A DNA stretch of 64,000 bases from Triplophysa rosa (taxonomy: Eukaryota > Chordata > Actinopteri > Cypriniformes > Nemacheilidae). The DNA lies in the NCBI RefSeq assembly GCF_024868665.1, contig NC_079900.1, positions 21,329,509 to 21,393,508 of the forward strand, written 5' to 3'. The number at the start of each line of letters is the position of its first letter. Position 1 is the first letter of the stretch. Both the position numbers and the translations under genes were made by a program. The notes beneath the pieces were generated by a model that ran no database searches, had not been told where the DNA came from, and saw only the letters and a program-made list of their open reading frames with translations. Below are positions 25,698 through 36,600 of the stretch, one piece after another.

Positions 25698-27617
25698 TAA
25701 CAATGAAAAATAATATAAAGAAAACATCAGAAGAGGGTTTTTAGAGTTACAATTATCTTGAAATGTTTTAAGATATTATAGAATTATCAGGCTTTGTAAC
25801 GTCACATCTCTCTTGCAGTAATGCAAAAGCAATGCTGGAGCCACCTGGATGCTGGTGAACCCTGGGAGAAATGGGACTTCCACAAAGTTTATGTGACATC
25901 GTAACAAGAGGCATAAAGCCAAAATTGACTTTTTATTGTTCTTCTGAGAACAACATTTTCAACTTAAGTCACATCCAGAGTTGTACAGTAAACCCTTAGT
26001 CTGTTCTGACTCGAGCTCTTTTGTAATCTACGTTAAATTTAAATCTGGTGTCCACAGTGATGTGCACAATTCTACCTGTACTTCAAGCACACAAATGAAC
26101 TTTCAGGTTTTATTTTGCACCACATACTTCAAGAGACCAGAAAAAAGGCATTTTCACTAATGTTTGACCAGTAAAAGAACAAGATATTTATTAAATATGA
26201 TTTTAAAAAGACTTTTAGCCAGGTAAATCAGTATGGAACATAGATAATATTAAAGGGGTTACAGAAGTCACCAGGAGGTGTATGTTACAAACATGCAGTG
26301 TTCACCTTCCACCAAAAGCTGTTTACACCTCTTCATAACCATCCACAAGCCAACGGTTTTAACAAAACACACTTGCATTTGTCTTGTAATGATCTGTTTT
26401 CAACTGCAATTCATTAGTAACTGAAGAATGCATTGAGGTCAGTTCCTCTAGTTGGACCCGATTATGTGATTCAATAAAGAACCTCACAGAAAAGACAAAT
26501 GTGACGTCTAGACACTGGCAAACTTACATGCAGTATTTGGAAACATCAGCACATTAAATTTGTATAGATAGCAAATATGCAAAGTAAAGTTGATGTCTCA
26601 TTGGTTGTTAATGTGCATTACATAATTAGCCAGGCTTCCACGACACTAATCCTAATGCAGACTATTTGCTTGTATGAAGTATTTCTAGACTTTTGGAACA
26701 CATTTGGAAACCAGAACTGGAATGTCACATTACATTAGTTTAGTGAATTGATGCTGAAAACTCAAGCACTAATGTTCTCTTTGCTAAAGCCAGCAGGTCT
26801 CCTTAACTGAAGAGAAAAACAGCTTCATTAGATCAAAGCACAATATCTGCTGTTACATATTCACTCTCCTCTGAAAACACGTGTACACATGCAAACGTCT
26901 CTTAGAAAAATATGAGACAAAGCATGGTTATGTGTTTTTGATTCATATCATGTTATTTGTACTCCGTAATACGAGTGACTAAATTCACACCAGCTTTGTT
27001 TCAAAAGGTAAAAATCAGAGAATATGAGTTTATAGTCGGGTGAATCTTTTGACGACATTTCAACCCAAAATCAAACAAACCACAAGAATAAACAAGACCC
27101 ATTTTTCAAAAATCATTCAGACTTTTTGCATTGAAATATTTTCATAACAATTTTCCCCCAATATTCTCTTTGTCAAAAACAGCACGTGTGTTACCGTATT
27201 CTCGTTACATTACATTATTTTACATTTAAAATTAAATCAACTTAAAGGCAAGCTTATAGGCAATTTAAGTATTGGGGTGAAAATGCTTCAAAACAGTCAA
27301 AAACATATTTCAATGTAAAAATCGTATTGATCTTAAAATAAGCAAAATGTCCCGATGAAAATTGTTTAATGTCTTTCCTCTGATATTGAGTTGAAATGAC
27401 TAAGTTCTTTTAAGATTCACATTGAGAGGCAAAGGATTCCCACCAGCACCATCTGTAGTATCTCCTTCATGTAGAGGCAGTAATTGGGGGATTAGACAGC
27501 CAAATGCTTATACAATGTTTCTACACATTGTGACAGCGAGAGCAGGTAGAGGCTACGGGGCAATTGCGGCTTGAATGTAGTTTCAGGATTTGGTGGGCGA
27601 AGGTATACGATAAGCTA
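25698..27617 (-). other. hgs 3' untranslated region and hgs-mrpl12 spacer
   Basis: No other gene is seen. The hgs stop codon is at 27620-27618. On the minus strand AATAAA-like signals occur near 26185-26191 and 25929-25936, so the 3' untranslated region may be 1.4-1.7 kb long. The actual cleavage site cannot be told from sequence alone. Confidence 0.4.
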
Positions 27618-30600
27618 TCAGTCAAAAGAAATGAGCTGAGCCTCTGCACTGCCTGGAGGAGCCTGGTGTGGCTGCTGTTGTGACTGCTGCTGCGGACCAC
27701 CAGGGGGAGCCATCTGTGAACAAACATGAAAGACATGTATTTTGTTGAAATATATTAAATGCGAAGAGCAGGCATTATGCACAGATATATTCATGTTGTT
27801 TCCAGATATCGCCTTGGATATAAAAATAAAGGCATTTTAAATTCGACTGTGTGTAAACATGAAATATGGCTGACCTGCTGGTACATTGGCTGTTGCCCGG
27901 GCATGTAGGGCTGTTGGGGAGGCATGTTGGGGTCTTGTCCTGGAAGAGCGCTCATCATATTCTGCAATAAAAGCATTGCCACAACGATCACTGACAGCCT
28001 TTAGACCAATCACTTTACTTTCATGTTGTAATGCATACATTTACTGCGATCCGTTACAGTACGGCATACCTGCATGTTGTACGGCTGATAGCCCATATAC
28101 GCAATGCCATTAGTGGGCGCAGCCTGGGACATGGGGGGCAAACTCTGAGCTTGAGAGACCACGTTCTACAGAAAGAACCACATTTGATATATTATTATCT
28201 ACATAAAGAAGAGTGCTATTTAATAGCTTAACATAAGAACTCATTCTGACCTGGTAGCCCTGCGTGGGTGTGGGTTGGTAATTGGTATAAGAAGGCGTGT
28301 TGGTGGGTGGGACTTGTCCGGGAGCTGCAGGCTGCCCGCCGGTGCCTGCAGTCTGGTACATGTAAGCGTTCACCATGCTAGGATCTAAACGAGAGCAAAC
28401 AGAGAATGTAGGAAATATTCAAACCTGAAGTACATCAGATTGAGTCACTAACTGTAGAAAAACAACTGAAAGCTCAAGAAGACTTCAGGAAAGAGATGAC
28501 GTTCACCTGTAGCTGACACAGGCATGGCCTGGTATGGGCCACCAGCAGCTGTTTGGCCCGGCTGGTTCATGTAGACTCCATGCATGGGCGACCCTTCCAC
28601 TGAGCCAGCGGGGCTGAACGTGCCTGGATAACTGGGAGGACCAGCTGGGGGATACACCACCCCTCCTGCCACGTTAGGAGGCAGAGACTGCATCTACAAT
28701 CACCCAAGAACAAACGTATGAATGTTCTAGCTCCCAGCACACTAACAGGAAGTGGAGTGTTATAAAATGTATAGCAGTGGCACCTGAGCGTAAGGCAGAG
28801 AGAAGGCGGGCATCTGTGCTCTCATCTGAATGGTGTGTTTCTGCTGCTCCAGACGCATCTGTCGCTCCTTCTCCTGCTCCTGCAGCCGCTGAATGGCCAG
28901 CTGCCTCTGCATCTCCAGGTACTCCTGCAACGACCAATCATGATCAGCTTTCCCATCATGTGACTCCAACACGCACACATAAATAAAACATTCATCTCAC
29001 CTGTTTCTTCTGCCTCATGATCCCCAGTTTCTGGGCGAGTTGAATCTGTCTCTGTCTCTCGGCCTCCTCTGCATCACGCCGCAGCTTCTCTCTGTGCTCA
29101 TCTCTCAGAGCGTTCAGAGCTGCACGGGCGTCTCGCACTTGCGCCAGTTTGTCCTGAAGACCCTCGTAGTACACTGAGTCAGAGAGACCCCCATATTCAA
29201 CATCACAATTTACTCTAGATAATGCACGTGAACTACTCATACTACAACACCTACAACTCCTAAATAGCAAAAATCTGCCAATTTTTTATATTTTGTAAAT
29301 TTATTCCTTTAAGAAGGCATTTTTTAGCTTTCTAAATTCTTAATACATTCGTGCATAGTATGCAACGCAATACATTATTTGATTATTTAACTGACGTCTC
29401 TTCTCATCCAGCTCGTTGAGAATCTCCAGCAGCTGCGGGTGCATGTTGTTGATGGACTGGAAGAGAGAAAGCACGGCACTGTCGTTGGTGATGCTGCGGC
29501 CGCGCATGTGGTTGCTCTTCATGCGGTTGAGGAAGGTGGTGACGGAATTCTGCAGAGCTTTCAGGAACTGTTCATGATTCTCCTCCGATTCTCCGTTCTG
29601 ATACTGCTGCTGAGGACACGAGATGGGAAAGTAAGCGGGAAAACATAAAAATGTGCTTCTTGGGAATTATCTGTTTCTTTTGGCGCTCCATGTACCTCCA
29701 CTATGTTGAGGGGTTGGACTGGGGCGAGGCTCTCCATGGGTTGGCTGACCGGGACGGGCTCAGCCAATGACACGGGAGCAGGAGCGGAGGGCGTGGGACT
29801 TTTCCGAACCTCTTCCTGTTTCTTCTCCCAGTAAGTTCTGTTCAGGTAGCGAGCCAACTGAAAATAATGCAAGTATTACTTAAATATGCAAATCAGGGCC
29901 TTTAGAATCAGGGCTCGACATTAACGCTTGTCCGGGACAAGTGAATGTTTTGTATGGGCAAGTGAGAGAGAATCTTACTTGCCCGACCAGACAAGTAACT
30001 TGAAAAAAAAAACATATATGTAGAATAATATGAATATGTGCATTAGACAGAGCCGCGTGTTTGTGTGAAGTGCGTTTGTCGTGGTTGTGCTCGTTTATGT
30101 GTGACAATAATCAATAGTGCACCGCACTGAGTCCATGTACGTTAACTAGATGCGGACGCGGAATCCTGTTATTCATCTGGCTATTCTGCGTGTCTGAGTG
30201 AATTATGTGCACAGTTTAACATACAACACGAGTGATGGTCGAGGATTTATCTGCATCTGCTCTGTATGAGGATTTGAACACACGAACTTCATCTCCAGAG
30301 TTGCTCTGAGAGTTTATTTTACGAGCGTTTTACTGTTTGAGTGAAGCTATCGGCAAACACACAAAAACTCAAGCGTCTTCCCGATAGTGATGTTACGTTT
30401 GTGAACGAATCGTTCTATTTGAACGAATATTTTAAGTGAACGAATCGTTCTCGTTCACGAAAGGCAATGACTCATATTTCTCGTTCACTGAAATCTCTCC
30501 CTCGAGCACAGAGCGTCTTGGCTTAAAAGAGTGTCTAAAGCACGAGCCAATGGCGTTCGAGTGTGAGCTTTGACAGAGCATATGATTGGTTGAATGTGCT

Positions 30601-33600
30601 GAATGAATACGCCCTTCACTGAACGAACGAACAAGCCTGTGCTTGAGTCTGAACGAGAGAGAGATCTCATTCATACACGAACACAAGGAGTCAAAGGACC
30701 TGCTGATTCTCGTTCATGAACGATCAGTCATCTCTTTTATCTCGTTTGTGCGTGAACGAAAGGACCTGCTGATTCTCGTTCGTGAACGACATGAACGAGC
30801 TGTTACTTCTCACTCGTGAACGAAAGATGAGGTCTCTTGTTCAACAAGTACAGAAACGGACACAATGTAAAGATCCTTACGTAATCGAAAGTCTGAACGA
30901 GATAGAACTCGTTCGTGAACGAATTGAACGAACTGGTGCATAAGGTAGGTCGGTCAATTAGCATGCGAGTCTAGTTCAGCAATCAGCAGAAAGCGGATGC
31001 AAAGCGCAGTTACATGTAGGCTAGACTTCCCGAAGACCCGTCAAAATAAAAGTCCCGTTAAATTGAACACTCAGACAAAAAATACTGTAGTGTACTATAG
31101 TATTTGCTATTGAAAATTGTAGTGCCCTTGTAGCAAATTGATAAACACTGTATACTATAGTAAAGTTCAAAAACACTATAGTCTATACTATATCTAAGAA
31201 TTTTACTGCAGTTTACTATAGTATACTACAGCAATTTATGTGGACAAATATACCACTATTGTATAGAAAAAAGGAAAAACACAGAACTTAGAAATATTAA
31301 AACAAATTAAGGTAATCTAAAAAAATGATATGGCCCTAATTTATCCATCTGTATGTAACATTAAAGTATTTTGTCAGTTACCTGTCTATTCATGATGAAC
31401 TGCACATGTATATATTTTTTTAATGATGATAACAGACGATTTATACTTGTGCTCCTACTGCTTGGCCTGTGCTACCAAATGTTAAACTTCTCTAACACCA
31501 GTGCTATGTGCGAAGAAAATTAACTTACAGCCTTAACACTAATAATAATTCCTGCTTGCCTTTGTTTTATAGCAGTCACGGAGAGTAGAGTAGGCGTATG
31601 ACCAAATTCAGGCGGCCAAAGTGGACACTAGTTAAAATGCTTAGAAGCAAACTTGACCAATCTAAATCCGAAACAATTATATTGATCATATTATATTATA
31701 ATTCAAATGAAATATCTTTTCTTATCTTTGGACAAGTAACTTTTGTACTCGGCCAGTGAATGACAAATTTCCTTGTCCGAAGGACAACCACATGCTTAAT
31801 GTCAAGCCCTGTTTAGAAATACAGCGCATGTCTACATACACATGTGACATTGCATAGCAATTGCTGTCAATGATGTCAGCCATACTTGAGTTGAATGTAG
31901 AAATCAGAGAATTGCAACTTAAATTAGTTTGTTCAGATTTGATGCAATTTTTATGGTGTTTGACACCCAGGCACCTATAAAAGCACAGCTTTACCTCTGG
32001 ATCCACATCTTCAGCAGACGGAGCTGATGAATTCTGAAACACAAAAAGGATAACAATTTAGTCACCAAAAATAAACCAAAATACGTCTCTCCTATGAAAT
32101 CCTTTTATGTTTATAATCTCTTACCACAGGTGAGGAGTACAGATTGCTCACGGGCGGAGCAGATGAAGTCACAGGGGTGGGATCAGCTTTGGGATAGGCA
32201 GAGTATGGGATCTTCTGTTTCTGTAAACAGACACGGAATTTCAGATTACAGAAAAGCATTATGCTGGTATGAGCTTTAGCTCGTGTATGCAGATATCTCA
32301 CCTTTCTCTCTTTCTCCTCAGCTTCACTCTGAGACAGAGCGATGGCCAGCTGAAGCTCCTCCTCCTCCTGCAGCGCGGCTTCATCTCTCTTAGGAGGCAC
32401 CTGAGGAGCAGAGAGGTCAGGGGAGGTCAGGGGAGAAACACAGGACGGGGTGGAGCTGAACACATTTATCAATCAATTTCATTTGAAATCTTAGGAATGT
32501 GCTGATATAAAACACTGGCTTATATACACTCACCTAAAGGATTATTAGGAACACCATACTAATACGGTGTTTGACCCCCTTTCGCCTTCAGAACTGCCTT
32601 AATTCTACGTGGCATTGATTCAACAAGGTGCTGAAAGCATTCTTTAGAAATGTTGGCCCATATTGATAGGATAGCATCTTGCAGTTGATGGAGATTTGTG
32701 GGATGCACATCCAGGGCACGAAGCTCCCGTTCCACCACATCCCAAAGATGTTCTATCGGGTTGAGATCTGGTGACTGTGGGGGCCATTCTAGTACAGTGA
32801 ACTCATTGTCATGTTCAAGAAACCAATTTGAAATGATTCGAGCTTTGTGACATGGTGCATTATCCTGCTGGAAGTAGCCATTAGAGGATGGGTACATGGT
32901 GGTCATAAAGGGATGGACATGGTCAGAAACAATGCTCAGGTAGGCCGTGGCATTTAAACGATGCCCAATTGGCACTAAGGGGCCTAAAGTGTGCCAAGAA
33001 AACATCCCCCACACCATTACACCACCACCACCAGCCTGCACAGTGGTAACAAGGCATGATGGATCCATGTTCTCATTCTGTTTACGCCAAATTCTGACTC
33101 TACCATTTGAATGTCTCAACAGAAATCGAGACTCATCAGACCAGGCAACATTTTTCCAGTCTTCAACTGTCCAATTTTGGTGAGCTCGTGCAAATTGTAG
33201 CCTCTTTTTCCTATTTGTAGTGGAGATGAGTGGTACCCGGTGGGGTCTTCTGCTGTTGTAGCCCATCTGCCTCAAGGTTGTGCGTGTTGTGGCTTCACAA
33301 ATGCTTTGCTGCATACCTCGGTTGTAACGAGTGGTTATTTCAGTCAAAGTTGCTCTTCTATCAGCTTGAATCAGTCGGCCCATTCTCCTCTGACCTCTAG
33401 CATCAACAAGGCATTTTCGCCCACAGGACTGCCGCATACTGGATGTTTTTCCCTTTTCACACCATTCTTTGTAAACCCTAGAAATGGTTGTGCGTGAAAA
33501 TCCCAGTAACTGAGCAGATTGTGAAATACTCAGACCGGCCCGTCTGGCACCAACAACCATGCCACGCTCAAAATTGCTTAAATCACCTTTCTTTCCCATT

Positions 33601-36600
33601 CTGACATTCAGTTTGGAGTTCAGGAGATTGTCTTGACCAGGACCACACCCCTAAATGCATTGAAGCAACTGCCATGTGATTGGTTGATTAGATAATTGCA
33701 TTAATGAGAAATTGAACAGGTGTTCCTAATAATCCTTTAGGTGAGTGTATATTGGTGGTATAATCATAAATTTAAAAATATACATTAATAGCAATAGGAT
33801 CAGTAGGGTTGGGTGGTATGACTACACACTGGCCATAGAAATATAATATGACAATTGAACGGCCATAGAAATGTCAACCGGCAAATATGCAACTTTTGCA
33901 ACCTTGTGCATTCATAAAGAAAGTGAATTGAGACGTGGTCATGGGTAAGCCGATATTAATCTTCTCTTTCGATCACAATCTGTGTAAATGCATGTGTGAC
34001 AGTTTGCATGGTTTGCATCCATCAAGCAATTGATGAATCAAAGGACTCTAATTTGAAAGCAACCTGTGTGTTGTGTATTATCCGAGAGGTGACTGAAATT
34101 CTGATTTAAACGCATTTGTATTGCATTTCATTTATTATAACATTATTTCATTTATAATGAATTTCATTATTATTATTACCATCTCATGACTTGCTCTTCA
34201 TAACCTTTACTAATTTTATACATTTACTCATTAAATATTCATATATTTTGTCATTAGTATTGATTTTGCTTTCATTATTATTCTTGTGCTTGCTGTTCTT
34301 TCTTATACCAATGTTGGGTGTTGCACTGTCTTCATAAGTACTGCGGACAAGGGTGTGGTCTTCATCTAAAGGTTTTTCATAATGTCTAGAGACAATGTAT
34401 AACATCTGTTTCTAGTCAAAATCAGATTGAGCACTGACTGAATTACGCAACTAATGGCTGGAATACACTACAAGATTTTTTTTAACTAGACATCATACAC
34501 TTGCAGACTTTTTGAAAGTTTCAGATAGAAACGCACTAACTGATCAAATCTGCAGACTGGCACAGACTTTCTGCAACAAGTCCAGACTGAAAATCTGGGC
34601 AAAATCTGACCAAACGTCTTGTAGTGTATTTTAGCTTTAAGATTATTCAATCTCAACCGTTTACTGAAAAATAACCATTAAATCACTTTGTTTTGGTTCC
34701 CAAAACAGTACATTGAACATCGCTATTTCCACACCCCAAACAGCCCCAAACTAAACTGTTTGTTGGTATGCTGCGACAGGGCCAAACATGGCTCAATGTT
34801 TCTATAGCAATTCTGTTTGGGGCTGAAAGTAGTGCAGAAAGTCCACACAAAATGACTGATTTAGTCAGGATTCACAGTTAGCACACAAACTACACAGTAA
34901 TATGCGCTCTCACTCATGAGCCTCAAAATTGCCTGGCATTTAGGTTCCAAATATGTCTGTGCATGAATGATCAGTGGTGTTTGTGTCAATACACTGTGAC
35001 TGTGGTATGCTTCATAATTGTGACGCCCATGAGTGTGAGCTCTCTATGAAATGCTACTACTTACTGATTCGGTGGGCACTACCTGAGACTGCTGGGACAG
35101 AGGGCTGGTCAGGTACTCAGGGGGGAGGTCCGCCTGCCCGGTGCTGCCCGTCTTCCCTTCGGCTTTCCTAGGAGGGGGAGAGAGGGAGGGGTGGCTGGTG
35201 AGGAGGAGGGGTTAGGAGACACACATAACCTGGTAAATCTTTGTACGACTGCAGGCTTACTAACATGAGAAACCCAAGGCACAATATGGAAGAAATCGAA
35301 CTTGTCTAAACCGGGCATGAAGGGTCAGAAACAAATACAAACCAGAAAGAAAACTCACCATTAATGATGGGGAAATCAATAGCGACAAGAAACGTTCAGC
35401 CACAGAAATTACGTTGTCACTGCCAGTCATTATTGGCAAATAAAGTAACAAGCATAAAGAACAATCATAACACCGGATTACAGTCTTCACACTTACTTGT
35501 TGAGCTGTTCAAAGCAGGGCTCACACACACGCACCTCCTTCTCAATGCCAAACTTAGGAATGGTGGAGTATTTAGAAGAGCACTTCCCACAGAAGATCTG
35601 CCCACATGCCCTGCAGTGATGCTGAACAACAGTGGAGACATCTCATAAAATCAAATTCACAAAAAAAAACACTATGGCAGGTAACTAAAGGGGCAGTGTG
35701 TACCTTTCGGGTCATGACTCCAAACTGAACCCTACATCTGTGACACTCCTCTGCATCCACCCAATCAGGGGCCTGGAAAGAGACACGTGACAAACCGAAT
35801 GACAAACCGAACGTCTCGTAGTCAGCAGAACATTACTTCACTCAACAGTTAATCTCACCCGCTCTGCTGCAAACATGGCATCACTTTCCTTGAATTCTGG
35901 GAAGACGTGACCTGAGAGAACATAAGGAAATATAGAAGTTTTAATCGCTGTAGGTTACTGTATTTTGGTGGACGTTCCTCCTGCTGGATAGTTCACCCAA
36001 AAATGAAAATTCTGTCATCATTTACTCACTATCATGTCATTCCAAACCTGTATGACTTTCTTCAGCAGAACATAAAACATTGGTCCCCGTTGACTTCCAT
36101 TGTTTGGACACAAAACCGCTGAGACATTTCTCAAAATATCTTCATTTGCGGTCCATAGGAAAATAGTCATACACATGTTTTGAACCCCATTAGGGTGGAT
36201 AAATGACAGAATTTGTATTTTTGGGTGAACATGTAAGCATGTTATTATGAAGTCTTACCTTCCACCTTCATGATCTGATAGGTGTCCTGGATGACTTTGT
36301 ACTTGGGCTCGTTGCGGAAAGCATGGGCCCACGCCTGGATCAGATAAAGGATTTTGTTCTTCACGTTCGGCTCGGGCTGATTCTAAAGGCAAATGGCAAA
36401 TTCATTAAGCGACAGCTCAAAAAACAACAACATTTCAACTGTGACATTAACTCACCCAACCAGTTCTCAAAACACAAGAAAAACAGACTGTCATCTAATA
36501 TTTACAGGAAAGCTCAGAAAATCAGGCAAGCAAACGCGAGTGTAGTATGTGTTATGTCTGAGTTAGCAAATAAACTGAGGGAACATGTGATGATGACACA

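Larger units (their letters stand above)
29909..31811. mobile_element. hAT-type element in hgs intron 12, with nested insert
   Basis: Left end cagggctcgacattaacgct and right end ttaatgtcaagccctg are inverted repeats. Flanks tttagaat (29901-29908) and tttagaaa (31812-31819) agree at seven of eight bases, an expected hAT duplication. Sub-terminal cttgtccgggacaag and cttgtccgaaggacaa are also paired. The interior is interrupted by a GAACGA/TCGTTC-rich block. No transposase frame, so non-autonomous. Confidence 0.8.
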
